Shown here one piece after another: positions 1 to 9,028 of a DNA stretch of 64,000 bases. The notes below the pieces were generated by a model. The model was not told the DNA's origin, ran no database searches, and saw only the letters and a list, made by a program, of their open reading frames with translations. The stretch spans positions 62,001 through 126,000 of the forward strand of contig DATKDP010000016.1 in the NCBI GenBank assembly GCA_035546335.1, written 5' to 3'. Positions within the stretch are counted from its first letter, which is position 1, and the number at the start of each line of letters is the position of its first letter. Origin of the DNA: DATKDP01 sp035546335. GTDB taxonomy: Bacteria > Acidobacteriota > Thermoanaerobaculia > Gp7-AA8. The translations under genes and the position numbers were made by a program.

Positions 1-1
1 C

Positions 2-754
2 GGCAGCTTCTACGACAACGCCGAAGCATTCGTCTCGGCGCGTGAGCTCGAGTTGAGCGGCGGGCAGATCGTCAGCGGGATCGATTTCGCTTTGGTCAAA
101 GGAGGACGGATCTCCGGCCGTGTATCGAACGTAGCCAACGGCGCGCCACTCGAGGCGATCGGCATCACGATCTACACTTCGAGCGAAGCGGAGCGAGCGA
201 TCGCGTACACAGATGCCAACGGCGCCTACTCGGTTTTTCTGGCGCCGACCTATTACAAGGTTGCGGCATGGGACGAGCGAGGGAACTTTGCGGGGCAGTT
301 CTGGTCAGGTAAATCGACATTCGTCCAGGCCGATCCGGCGCTCGTGATCTCGCAGCAGAGCACCGCGGTGAACTTCGCCATGTCTGCTCCCGCCCGAGTG
401 AGCGGCAACGTCTACGATCCATCCGGATTCCCCCTCGGCGGGGTCGCCGTCGCAGCTCTCGATGCCACTGGCGCCTCGGTGGCATCCGCACTCAGCGAGA
501 CCACCGGTGCCTATTCGCTCTCGCTCTCTGCCGGCACCTACACGCTGATGGCAACCGATCCCGCCGGCCGCTATCCGGCCAGCATCGACTCTTCACCGCG
601 CACACTCACTTCGGGTCAGGTCATGGGCTCGGTCGATTTTCACTTTCTCGCGCCCAACGGCCGCCGTCGCGCGGTTTCGCGCGCCTCGTCTGCGGGGAAG
701 ACCGAGACGATGACGCAAAGCAGCGCGTCACCGGTTCCACACTCCAGCGAGTGA
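2..754 (+). CDS. Carboxypeptidase-regulatory-like (beta-sandwich) domain protein, 5' partial
   Basis: The reading frame is open to the left edge of the window, so the true start lies outside; the first in-frame start-like codon (TTG at 53) is probably internal. The visible 250 residues contain at least two repeats of the CarboxypepD_reg-like fold: 'SGRVSNVANGAPLEAIGIT' with 'DANGAYSVFLAPTYY', and 'SGNVYDPSGFPLGGVAVA' with 'TTGAYSLSLSAGTY'. These follow the usual G-x-V...P-x-x-G-x-V...G-x-Y pattern of surface or secreted beta-sandwich modules. The C-terminus is low-complexity and Ser/Thr-rich. The protein is probably extracytoplasmic, but its substrate or partner cannot be read from this fragment. 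It converges on the kinase gene, with 15 nt between stop codons. Confidence 0.75.
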   Translation, partial: GSFYDNAEAFVSARELELSGGQIVSGIDFALVKGGRISGRVSNVANGAPLEAIGITIYTSSEAERAIAYTDANGAYSVFLAPTYYKVAAWDERGNFAGQFWSGKSTFVQADPALVISQQSTAVNFAMSAPARVSGNVYDPSGFPLGGVAVAALDATGASVASALSETTGAYSLSLSAGTYTLMATDPAGRYPASIDSSPRTLTSGQVMGSVDFHFLAPNGRRRAVSRASSAGKTETMTQSSASPVPHSSE

Positions 755-769
755 AGGAGGACGCACGTC

Positions 770-3511
770 TCAGCGCGCGGCAGCCGTACGCGTCTCGAGG
801 TCGCTGAGCCAGTTCGAGATCAGAGTGACCGGAACGTTTTCCTCGATCGTCTTCTGCATCCCGAGAAGCAGCCGTTCTCCGTCGGGATGAAGAGTCCCGG
901 CCACGACGTTCGTAAAGCGCTGGTGAAGGGTGGGCGAGCCGAGCTCGATCGCGTCTCCATCGATCCGGACGGGAATCGTGCGCAGCCCGCTGTCACCACC
1001 GGTGATCACGATCTCTTTTCCATTCTGACGCCAGACGCCGAACGCAGCTCCATTGGTCGAAACCTGCCACTTCCCGCCGGGGCCGGGGAATGGAGCGATG
1101 TAGACCTCGCTCCGGCCGGATTCATCCGAGCCGTAGAGAATCCATCGTCCATCGGGTGAGAAAAAGGGACTCCATTCGGCGAAGGGCGTCTGCAGGAAAG
1201 GAAACGGCGTACGGTCGCCCTCGAGCGGAAGGATCCAGATGTCGGACTTCGTCTTGCCTGTGAAGTCGTCGCGCACGTAGGCGACATGTCTTCCGTCCGG
1301 CGACCAGCTCGAAGGATCTTTTCCTTCTTCCGAGCCGAGCAGGGTCTCTTCCTCTCCGCTTCCGCGCACCTTTTTCAGCTTGAGCTCTCGACGGGCACCG
1401 GTGGTCGTGCTGTAGATGACTGCGGATCCATCCGGCGACCAGACGGGAGAGCCCTCCGATCCCGGCTCGAACGTGAAGCGCGTACGGACGTTGCGGCTCA
1501 CATCATAGAGCCACAGATCCGTCGTACCGCTGCCAGGATCCTCGATCTCCATCATCAGATGCCTGCCATCAGGAGAGAAGGCGAGGTCGCCGTACAGCGC
1601 GGGCTCGCCGAGCGGCTCTCCCTTCTCCCCGGCGAAGGAGTGCCACGCCAGGGTGACGTTGCGATCGCTCGAGCCCGTCTGGTAGACGAGCAGACCGTTC
1701 TCCGATGCGGCAAAGACGGCGCGGAAGAAGGCGACGTCGTATCGGATGTTTTCCGCGATGGGAACCGGCTCGCCCTGAAGCTCGAGGCGCCTGGTGTCGA
1801 ACGGATGCGCCATCAGCACCGCGTCCCGAAGGTACAACAGATGGCCCGACGCGTAGAGGACATTCGAGCGAGTGTGCAGGAGAAGCTTGCGCTCCTTCGA
1901 GCCGAGCGTGCCGATGTAGATCGCGTTCGCTTCGCTGCGGGTGCCGCCGCCATGTGTTCCCGCCATGTAGAGGAAGTGCTTCCCGTCGGGGAGGAAGGTG
2001 GCCCATCGATGGGTCGTCTCCCCCTGCGAGCCATCGAGCTCGGTCGCGGGAGTTGCCGTACCGCCGCCGGAGGACACCTGCTGGATTCCGGTCACCGAGT
2101 GAGGAGAGAAGAGGATGATTCCTTCGCGATTCCAGCCTCCACTCCTCCCTCTGGGAGCGTCCGCGAGGATCACGGGAGGTGAGCCGGCGAGATCGATCTT
2201 CTTGAGCTTTCCGTCGGCGAAGAAGGCGAGACTCCGGCTGTCGGGAGACCAGAAGGGAAACATGGCGCCATCCGTTCCGGCGAGCGGCTCGGCGGTGAGC
2301 GAATCGACCCGGCGCAGCATCAGGCGCACCTTCCCCTCCGCGTCGCGTCCCGCGAACGTGAGATAGCGTCCATCGGGAGAGAGGGTGAGCGACCCGGAGT
2401 GTTCGCCGAGGGTTGCGAAACCGGCGTTGGCCGGCGCGACGAGGTGCGCCTTGTAGATTCGCTCTTCCCTGCCGGACAGCCGCGCTGCAACGGTTGCTGC
2501 GGCGATTGCCGCGACGAGCGCCGTCGCTGCGGCGATCCATGCGAGCCGTTCGCGGCTCCGCCGCCGGTTGATGAGTGGCGCGGCCACCCCCGCCTGCGAG
2601 CCTGCGGCGCTGATCCATCGCAGCTCCTCGGCGATGTCGTGTGCCGACTGCCAGCGATCCTCCGGATCCTTCTGCAGGCAGCGTTGAATCACATGATCGA
2701 GCGCGGGAGGAGTGAGCGGCTGGATCTCGGTGATCGGTTGCGGCTGCGCAGAGACGATCGCGGCGATCAGCGAGGTTCTCGTTTTGCCCTGGAATGCCCG
2801 CAGGCCGGTCGCCATCTCGTAGAGTAGGCAGCCGAAGGCGAAGATATCGGTGCGAGCGTCGGCTTCCTGCGCTTCGAGCTGCTCGGGTGCCATGTACTGG
2901 AACGTACCGAGGATCGTCCCTTCCTGCGTGAGCGGCTTGTGCTGCGTCGGAAGGTCGGTGAGTCCGGCAGCCGGTGAAACGACGGCGTCGGTTCGGGCGA
3001 GACCGAAGTCGAGCAGTTTCGCCCCCGACCTGGTCAGCATCACGTTGCCCGGCTTGAGGTCGCGGTGAATGACGCCCTGCCGGTGCGCCTTGTCGAGAGC
3101 GTCGGCGATCTGGATCGCGTAGCGAATGACCTCGTGAAGGGGCAGAGGGCCTCGCGCGATTCGATCGGCGAGCGTTTCCCCCTCGAGGTATTCCATGACC
3201 AGGTAGGAGACCGAATGCGGGGCGCTGACGAGCGAGATGGAATCGCCGGGAGCGGTCGCTTCGAGAGTCGTCTCGCCGACGTCGTAGAGAACACAGATGT
3301 GAGGGTGGCTGAGCTGCGAGATCGCTTTCGCCTCGCGCTCGAACCGGAGTTTAAACTGTGCGCTCGCCCCCAGCTCGGCCGAGAGAATCTTCACGGCGAC
3401 GGTGCGGTCGAGCCGCGTGTCACGGGCGCGGAAGACTTCTCCCATCCCTCCTGCTCCGATGGGTGCGACGATCTCGTACGGACCAAGGTGCGTACCGGCT
3501 GGAATAGGCAT
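770..3511 (-). CDS. Hanks-type Ser/Thr protein kinase with transmembrane segment and C-terminal PD40/WD40-like propeller
   Basis: The protein has 913 residues. The N-terminal kinase domain (about 11-300) keeps all catalytic motifs: a glycine loop 'GAGGMGEVF' (19-27), 'VAVKI' with Lys41, 'HRDLKPGN' with catalytic Asp151, and 'DFG' starting at Asp168. One transmembrane helix follows a basic stretch at about 325-347. The remainder holds repeated 'SPDGR'-type PD40 units ('LTLSPDGRYLTFAG', 'WSPDSRSLAFFADG', 'WSPDGSAVIYS', 'FSPDGRWILYGSD'), a TolB-like propeller placed on the far side of the membrane. This kinase-TM-propeller architecture is abundant in Acidobacteriota. It probably senses an extracytoplasmic ligand and phosphorylates cytoplasmic proteins; targets are unknown. 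The start is an ATG at 3511 next to a purine-rich stretch. Confidence 0.92.
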   Translation of the reverse strand: MPIPAGTHLGPYEIVAPIGAGGMGEVFRARDTRLDRTVAVKILSAELGASAQFKLRFEREAKAISQLSHPHICVLYDVGETTLEATAPGDSISLVSAPHSVSYLVMEYLEGETLADRIARGPLPLHEVIRYAIQIADALDKAHRQGVIHRDLKPGNVMLTRSGAKLLDFGLARTDAVVSPAAGLTDLPTQHKPLTQEGTILGTFQYMAPEQLEAQEADARTDIFAFGCLLYEMATGLRAFQGKTRTSLIAAIVSAQPQPITEIQPLTPPALDHVIQRCLQKDPEDRWQSAHDIAEELRWISAAGSQAGVAAPLINRRRSRERLAWIAAATALVAAIAAATVAARLSGREERIYKAHLVAPANAGFATLGEHSGSLTLSPDGRYLTFAGRDAEGKVRLMLRRVDSLTAEPLAGTDGAMFPFWSPDSRSLAFFADGKLKKIDLAGSPPVILADAPRGRSGGWNREGIILFSPHSVTGIQQVSSGGGTATPATELDGSQGETTHRWATFLPDGKHFLYMAGTHGGGTRSEANAIYIGTLGSKERKLLLHTRSNVLYASGHLLYLRDAVLMAHPFDTRRLELQGEPVPIAENIRYDVAFFRAVFAASENGLLVYQTGSSDRNVTLAWHSFAGEKGEPLGEPALYGDLAFSPDGRHLMMEIEDPGSGTTDLWLYDVSRNVRTRFTFEPGSEGSPVWSPDGSAVIYSTTTGARRELKLKKVRGSGEEETLLGSEEGKDPSSWSPDGRHVAYVRDDFTGKTKSDIWILPLEGDRTPFPFLQTPFAEWSPFFSPDGRWILYGSDESGRSEVYIAPFPGPGGKWQVSTNGAAFGVWRQNGKEIVITGGDSGLRTIPVRIDGDAIELGSPTLHQRFTNVVAGTLHPDGERLLLGMQKTIEENVPVTLISNWLSDLETRTAAAR

Positions 3512-4000
3512 GGGAGGGATTATAGGTCAATGCCAGGCGGCGGGCCCCCTACTGGAATTCCGGGCCGGGTTGATCGATTCTTGTATCCAGCTGGCCCCGC
3601 GCTCCCATGCAGCAATGCGCGGTGATCGCCCGGCGTGGAGGCATGGGGTCCACCACGGACGGTTTTCACTGTTTCCTCCATTTCGCCGTGTAGAGCCCGA
3701 TCCCATTCCGGGCTTTCTCCAGCTCGCGCTCGTCCGGGGAAACCCGGTCCCGAACAGCCAGCCGTCGGGCCGCGAGCTCGGAGAACTTTCCTGACTCCTT
3801 TCGACATCGACGACACCGCCAAAGCACGAGGTCCCGCCCAGCCCGGTCATCTCCTCGAGCCGGGCGATCGGGATCGCGCTCCGCGCGTGCCGGCGTCACG
3901 TCTATCTGGTCGCCGGCGGGATTGGGGCATCCGCCCGCCCCGGGTCGTGGCTGCGAACCGCGGCACTGTTCGTGACGAGGGGTCGCAGCCCGACTCCCGG
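3512..4000. other. Intergenic stretch with no supportable gene
   Basis: About 490 bp separate the kinase start from the SnoaL-like lipoprotein stop. Open frames exist on both strands, as expected at this GC content, but none has a recognisable domain, a good ribosome binding site or sensible composition (they are Arg/Pro/Gly-rich in the manner of shadow frames). I see no tRNA, CRISPR or tandem repeat. A decayed gene is possible but not shown. Confidence 0.5.
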
Positions 4001-4477
4001 TCAGTGCGCCATTGGCAGGCTCGTGTTGAAAATGTCGCGGTGGATGCGCCACGAGCCATCGGCCTGTCGTTTCCATACGACGAGGTATTTACCCCGATCG
4101 GTCATCCGGGCCTGTCCGGGCGGTTGAAGACTCATGCTGTAGGAGCCCGTTTCGAACGCCGTGTCGCCGCAGACTTCCACCTCATTCACGGTGAGGCGTA
4201 CATCGCGGACCGACAGCCCACCGAGCGTCTCGATGAACCCGCGGATGGCCTCGCGACCGCGAAGCGTTTCCGTATTCGGAGCGAGCATGAGGGCATCGGT
4301 CGTATAGAGGGCGGCGACGGCGCCCCAGTCGCCGCGGTTGACGGCGTCAGCCCAGGCAGCGGCCTGGCGCTCGATGGCAGGCCGCGCGGTTGCATCATCC
4401 TGCGCCGGCATCGTTGCGCATCCCGCAGCGAGCAGGACACAACAGATCCAGAGAAGATTGCGGTTGCTCATGAACAT
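4001..4477 (-). CDS. SnoaL-like/DUF4440 (NTF2-fold) lipoprotein
   Basis: The protein has 158 residues. It starts with a lipoprotein signal, 'LLWICCVLLAAGC', with lipobox LAAGC and Cys20 as the predicted lipidation site. The mature part is a single cone-shaped SnoaL/DUF4440 domain of the ketosteroid-isomerase/NTF2 superfamily: 'AAAWADAVNRGDWGAVAALY', 'LRGREAIRGFIE', and a terminal 'WKRQADGSWRIHRDIFN'. Family members bind small molecules and many have no assigned reaction, so I give none. Three ATGs lie close together; I chose the middle one (4477) because a GGAGG motif (complement of 4484-4488) sits 6 nt upstream of it. A heptad repeat element lies between this gene and the chemoreceptor gene at lower coordinates' neighbour. 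Confidence 0.85.
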   Translation of the reverse strand: MFMSNRNLLWICCVLLAAGCATMPAQDDATARPAIERQAAAWADAVNRGDWGAVAALYTTDALMLAPNTETLRGREAIRGFIETLGGLSVRDVRLTVNEVEVCGDTAFETGSYSMSLQPPGQARMTDRGKYLVVWKRQADGSWRIHRDIFNTSLPMAH

Positions 4478-4610
4478 CGGCATCCTCCATTGTCAGCAGA
4501 TAGTCGTTGGAAAGCGGATGCTATCACGAGAGCTCGTGCGGGGCGAAAGGGTCATCCGGGCGGACCCGGCCGGCATCGTGTTGCGGCAGATTACGGAGAT
4601 CCATGAGCGG

Positions 4611-4846
4611 GAACTGGAAACCAGAAACCGGAAACCAGAAACCAGAAACCAGAGGGGAGTAGATAGCAGATAGCAATTGCGTCGTCCTGGGGGGGTGTGA
4701 GTGAAGGATCTGCGATCGGCAACTGTCTAGGAACGCAGATCCTTCGCTCACGCCCACCCGTCCGGCTCGCCCAGGATGACGCATTGACACCTGCTGTCTG
4801 GTATTCCCTTCTGGTTTCTGGTTTCTGCCTTCTGCCCTCTGCCTTC
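4611..4846. repeat. Heptad hairpin element A (inverted 7-bp-period arrays)
   Basis: The left arm (about 4611-4653) is built of the purine-rich heptad ccagaaa and close variants, followed by agatagc units at about 4660-4675. The right arm (about 4809-4846) carries the complementary words ctggttt, then ctgcctt/ctgccct. The right arm ends directly against the TGA stop of the chemoreceptor gene (complement of 4847-4849). The 130-bp core contains a separate inverted repeat (4681-4780). Its units are shared with element C (ccagaaa, aaggcag) and element B (agatagc). Confidence 0.85.
4681..4780. repeat. Imperfect inverted repeat in the core of element A
   Basis: The 18-mer at 4697-4714 (gtgagtgaaggatctgcg) pairs with 4734-4751 (cgcagatccttcgctcac) with one mismatch. 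An outer pair, gtcgtcctgg at 4681-4690 and ccaggatgac at about 4771-4780, also matches with one mismatch. The words resemble the GTCATCCTG...GCGAAGGATCT type of dispersed intergenic repeat that I recall from many environmental bacterial genomes; that comparison is from memory. It has no tail of T residues, so it is not a convincing intrinsic terminator. Confidence 0.6.
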
Positions 4847-7342
4847 TCAGTGTTCCGCGGTCGAGACTTTGAATCTTCGTACTTCGCTCTCGAAGTCCTG
4901 GCCGCTGGCGAGGAGGTTCTTGACGGTCTGGTTGAATGCCTGGGCCATGGTCTCGTTCTGCTGGGCGATGGAGAGCATCATCTGGGAAGCGCTGGCGATG
5001 CGCTCGGTCTCGAGACGCTGATTCTGCAGAAGATCGCGCACCGCGACGACATCCATGGCGATCTGTTCCATTGCGCGGGTGATTCCGCCGCCGGCGACCG
5101 ATTGCTGTTCGGTCGAGTTCTTCACCTGTAGAGCGATGTCGCGGACTTTCTCGGCTTCCTGCGCCAGGAGTCTGGTTCCCTGTGCCTGTTCGCTCGTTCC
5201 GCGGTTGATCTGACTGATGTGATCGGACATGCGCGAGGTCACCTCGTGGAGATGGCGGCTCGCCTTCGCCTGCTCCTCGAGAGCCTCGGAGATCCTGGTC
5301 GCCATTTCGTACGAGGCCGACGAGCTGCCGACGATCTGGTCCAGCGAGGTTGCCGCGTCCTGCGCGAGCCGGACGTTGTCATTGACGCGGCCGACACCTT
5401 CCTCCATCGCCTGCATTGCTTCATTCGATCCCTTCTGGATCGCCTTGATGATGCCGCTGATCTCCTTGGTGGAGCCGCGGGTCCGCTCGGCGAGCTGGCG
5501 GATCTCGTCGGCGACCACGGTGAACCCGAGGCCGTGCTCGCCGGCCTGAGCGGCGATGATCGCAGCATTGAGTGATAGCAGGTTGGTCTTGTCGGCGATC
5601 TCTTCGATGACGTTGAGAATCTGGCTGATCTGGCCGACGCTGCTGCGAAGCTCTCCGAGAACGCTCGCCGCGCGAGAGATCATCTCCTGGGAGACGCTGA
5701 TGCCGTGGACCGTCTCGTTCACGGCGCCGCCGCCCTCTTCGGCATCCTCCTGGACGCGCCGCGAGAGATCGGCGGTGCTCTGAGCGGATCGCCGAAGCTC
5801 GTCGACGGTCGCTTCCATCTCGGTGACGAAGGTGAGGACTTCATCGCTGATCGAGGCGAGATTGCTGGTTCGCTTCGACATTTCTCGCGCCGACGCATCC
5901 ATCTCTCTGGTGGACGAAGAGGTCTTGTCGACGGACTGGAAGAGGTGGTCCATGCTGCGGGCGATCTCTTCCGAGGAGGCCTGCAGCTCGAGAGCGCGGC
6001 TCGAAGAGTCGCCCGTGAGATCGGCAACCTTGTCGACGGCCACCACGACGATCTCGATTCCGTCTCGAACGTTGTCGAGGGCCTGTGAGGAGCTCGAAGT
6101 GAGCGAGCTCTGTTCACGCGAGCGGACGATGAGCGAGTCCGTACCGCCTGTGATCACGCGCACCCCGTCGGTGATCGTCGTGCCGCTGCCGCTGATTCTG
6201 GCGATGAGCCGCCGCAGGTTGTTGCGGTTTTCCTTGAAGCTCTCGGCGAGCTGCCCGACTTCGTCGTCGGAGAAAACGCGGACCGGCTGCTCGAAGTTCC
6301 CCCGCGCCATTTCGTCGGCGACGCTCATCAGAACCTTCAGCGGGCCCGCGAGGTCGCGCGAAAGAAAATACGTCGCCACCGCGAAGAGCACCGTCGTCAG
6401 AAAGGTGATGATCAGAGTATAGAAGGCGACCTGAAAGGGGATCGGCTCGTAGGGCGACCACGGAATGTCGAGAACGAAGATCGAGCCGTCGGGAAGCGGC
6501 CGGAACCTGGTCACGTGCGGCCCGATGAACTGCGAGCTGTCTCCCGACTGAAGCCGGAGAATGGCTTCGACTTCCTTTGCCTCCAGCGAGCCTGAGCTGG
6601 ACAGGACCGTCCTATCGAGGGCGATCCGGTGGATCGCGTAGCCGGCGGGAACGTACTCTTTCAATGTGTCGAGTGTCTGGCGATCGACACGGGCCGAAAC
6701 GCTCGCACTCTCGAAGAGACGCTCGAAGCGATCGTTTTCGGATTCGATGGCCAGATTCTCCAGCGTCGTCGAAACGCGCGACGAGACCAGATGGACCACG
6801 GCACCCGACGAAACGATGAAGAAGCCGATGAAGACGACTGCGATCTTCCGGCCGAACGAGAATCGCCACCCGCTGTACGACATGTCGGCCGAGCCGCGCG
6901 CGCGTCCGACCAGAAGCCTCTTGCCTCCCCAGTAGTTCCACGCCATGGCCGGAGCGGCCGCCATGAGCGCGGCGACGATGAAATACTGAAGGCCGAGGAT
7001 GCTCGGAAGGTGAGAAATGGTGGCGACGAGTGCGAAAAGGAGGCCGCCGCCGATCCACTGAGCCAGCGAGAGGATCTCGGTGCGATGGAGGCAGCGCGAC
7101 ATCGCCTCTCCCACATCACGCTGCTGCTCGACCGCGCGGTCGACGTTCTCGGCATCGCGCATCACGACGAAATGAAAAAGGAGAGAGCCGGCGCCATAGA
7201 CGGCGGCGAGCTGCAGCATCAGCAGCGACCACCGGCCGGCCGAGAGCTGCAGCACCTGGGAGAGAAAAAGAATGGCCAGAGGGAGTCCGAGCAGCGCCGG
7301 GGGAACCAGAAGCCAGAGTGCGTACTTTCGCGAAAACGCCAC
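4847..7342 (-). CDS. Methyl-accepting chemotaxis protein (transmembrane chemoreceptor)
   Basis: The protein has 831 residues. The N-terminus has about five hydrophobic helices (roughly 8-30, 38-60, 93-112, 118-136, 165-187), then a predicted extracytoplasmic region of about 115 residues, a last helix (about 305-328), a HAMP domain (about 327-382) and a long methyl-accepting coiled coil. The signalling tip reads 'NLLSLNAAIIAAQAGEHG' (587-604). At positions equivalent to the Tsr trimer-contact residues Glu385 and Arg388 it carries Ile596 and Gln599. It would act with CheW/CheA, none of which is in this window. The start is a GTG with GGGAG 7 nt upstream. It lies 30 bp downstream of purF and may be cotranscribed with it. 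Confidence 0.93.
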   Translation of the reverse strand: MAFSRKYALWLLVPPALLGLPLAILFLSQVLQLSAGRWSLLMLQLAAVYGAGSLLFHFVVMRDAENVDRAVEQQRDVGEAMSRCLHRTEILSLAQWIGGGLLFALVATISHLPSILGLQYFIVAALMAAAPAMAWNYWGGKRLLVGRARGSADMSYSGWRFSFGRKIAVVFIGFFIVSSGAVVHLVSSRVSTTLENLAIESENDRFERLFESASVSARVDRQTLDTLKEYVPAGYAIHRIALDRTVLSSSGSLEAKEVEAILRLQSGDSSQFIGPHVTRFRPLPDGSIFVLDIPWSPYEPIPFQVAFYTLIITFLTTVLFAVATYFLSRDLAGPLKVLMSVADEMARGNFEQPVRVFSDDEVGQLAESFKENRNNLRRLIARISGSGTTITDGVRVITGGTDSLIVRSREQSSLTSSSSQALDNVRDGIEIVVVAVDKVADLTGDSSSRALELQASSEEIARSMDHLFQSVDKTSSSTREMDASAREMSKRTSNLASISDEVLTFVTEMEATVDELRRSAQSTADLSRRVQEDAEEGGGAVNETVHGISVSQEMISRAASVLGELRSSVGQISQILNVIEEIADKTNLLSLNAAIIAAQAGEHGLGFTVVADEIRQLAERTRGSTKEISGIIKAIQKGSNEAMQAMEEGVGRVNDNVRLAQDAATSLDQIVGSSSASYEMATRISEALEEQAKASRHLHEVTSRMSDHISQINRGTSEQAQGTRLLAQEAEKVRDIALQVKNSTEQQSVAGGGITRAMEQIAMDVVAVRDLLQNQRLETERIASASQMMLSIAQQNETMAQAFNQTVKNLLASGQDFESEVRRFKVSTAEH

Positions 7343-7372
7343 GCTCGATCTCCCGAGGCGCTCTCTCGCGCC

Positions 7373-8866
7373 TCAACCTTCGATCGCTGCTTCTTCGAGG
7401 ACTTCCCGCTCCTCCTGTGTGAGGACCGGGTATTGACCGGTGAAACAGGCAGTGCAGTAGAGATTCTCCGGATTCCGATCCGGCTCTGCCACGGCGGCCA
7501 GCATACCCGAGGAGGAAAGATATCCGAGAGAATCGGCCTCGATGTACTCGCGGATCTCCTCGACGTTTCGGACGTTGGCGATCAGATCCTTTCCGCGCGG
7601 CGTATCGATGCCGTAGTAGCACGGACCGGTCGACGGCGGAGAGGAGATCCTCATGTGCACTTCGGCGGCTCCCGCCGCCTTCAGCATCCGGACGATCTTC
7701 TTCGAAGTCGTACCGCGGACGATCGAATCATCGATCAGCACGATCTTCTTCCCGGCGACGATCTCGCGCACCGGATTGAGCTTCACCTTGACGCCGAAGT
7801 GGCGGATCGATTGCTTCGGCTCGATGAACGTACGACCGACGTAGTGGTTGCGCACGAGGCCGAACTCGAACGGGATTCCCGACTGCCGGGCATAGCCGAC
7901 CGCGGCAAAAACGCCTGAATCGGGCACGGGGACGACGATGTCGGCATCGGCGGGATGCTCGATCGCCAGCCTGGCTCCGAGCCGCTTCCGCACTTCGCCG
8001 ACGTTGTGTCCGAAGACCGATGAATCGGGCCGGGCGAAGTACACATGCTCGAAGACGCAGCGCGCTTCCCGCGCGGCCGGCTGGTGCTCGACGGTCCGCG
8101 GAGAGCCTCCTTCGAGCGCCACGATCTCTCCCGCTCGGACCTCGCGCAGGGTGACGGCGTCGATCAGGTCGAAGGCGCAGGTCTCGGACGAAACGCAGAA
8201 CGTGCCGTCGAGCGTGCCGAGCACCAGCGGCCGGAAGCCGTAGGGATCGCGCGCGGCGAAGATGCGCCCCGGAGCCAGAACGAGAAGCGAGTAGGCCCCT
8301 TTGACCTGGGAGAGAGCGTCGACCAGGGCTCCCTCCAGATCGGGAGCCTTCGAGCGCGCGATCAGATGAACGATCACCTCGGTGTCGGACATCGTGCCGA
8401 AGATGGCCCCCTCGTTCTCCAGCTTCTGGCGCAGCTCGCCGCCGTTGACCAGATTGCCGTTGTGGGCGATCGCAATCGGTCCTTTGTTCGTCGCCGCCGA
8501 GATTGGTTGCGCGTTGCAGAGCATCGATCCGCCGCTGGTCGAGTAGCGGACGTGGCCGATCGCAATCCTCCCCGGAAGCCGTGCGAGCCGGTCGTGGGTG
8601 AAAATGTCCGCGACGTGCCCCATGTCTTTCTCGACGTGAATTTGAGGAGCGTTCGGGGCGACGAGGCGCTCGCCCGTGCCGGTGGTTCCGCCCGGCTGTC
8701 CGATGTTCGCGTCCGAGGGAACGTCGCGCGTCGAGATCGTCGCGATGCCCGCACTCTCCTGGCCGCGGTGCTGGAGCGCATAGAGACCGAGGTAGACGAG
8801 GTTCGCCGCGTCGCGGTGATCGAGAACGCCGAAGACACCACATTCTTCCCTGAATTTATCGAGCAT
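7373..8866 (-). CDS. purF: Amidophosphoribosyltransferase
   Basis: PurF catalyses the first step of de novo purine synthesis, PRPP plus glutamine to phosphoribosylamine. The protein has 497 residues. I chose the ATG at 8866 because it gives 'MLDKFREECGVFG': a short propeptide followed by the nucleophile Cys9, as in Bacillus-type PurF. 'ALQHRGQESAGI' marks the N-terminal glutaminase domain. The PRPP loop is 'VLIDDSIVRGTTSKK' in the C-terminal phosphoribosyltransferase domain. The end keeps 'YCTACFTGQYPV', like the cysteine-containing iron-sulfur type. An open frame extends 30 residues upstream but has no family similarity. It follows purL by 162 bp on the same strand. Confidence 0.97.
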   Translation of the reverse strand: MLDKFREECGVFGVLDHRDAANLVYLGLYALQHRGQESAGIATISTRDVPSDANIGQPGGTTGTGERLVAPNAPQIHVEKDMGHVADIFTHDRLARLPGRIAIGHVRYSTSGGSMLCNAQPISAATNKGPIAIAHNGNLVNGGELRQKLENEGAIFGTMSDTEVIVHLIARSKAPDLEGALVDALSQVKGAYSLLVLAPGRIFAARDPYGFRPLVLGTLDGTFCVSSETCAFDLIDAVTLREVRAGEIVALEGGSPRTVEHQPAAREARCVFEHVYFARPDSSVFGHNVGEVRKRLGARLAIEHPADADIVVPVPDSGVFAAVGYARQSGIPFEFGLVRNHYVGRTFIEPKQSIRHFGVKVKLNPVREIVAGKKIVLIDDSIVRGTTSKKIVRMLKAAGAAEVHMRISSPPSTGPCYYGIDTPRGKDLIANVRNVEEIREYIEADSLGYLSSSGMLAAVAEPDRNPENLYCTACFTGQYPVLTQEEREVLEEAAIEG

Positions 8867-9028
8867 CGCCGGATCCGTCGTGAGTCTACTAGAATAGAAT
8901 GAATTCGAGCCGAATTCTTCCGAGTCATCTCGGATTCCACAATTTCCACCATCCACGCCCCTCTCGGGATGACCAGACAGACAGTGCCTTCCAAGCGAAC
9001 TGTCGGCCGAGCCGGGGACGCCGCCCCC

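Noticed and set aside
3635..4606. A 323-codon plus-strand frame over the 3.5-4.5 kb area
   Set aside because: Antisense to the SnoaL-like lipoprotein in its second half and without a domain in the first.
6629..7918. A 429-codon frame antisense to the MCP and purF
   Set aside because: Spans two clear genes on the other strand and has no domain.
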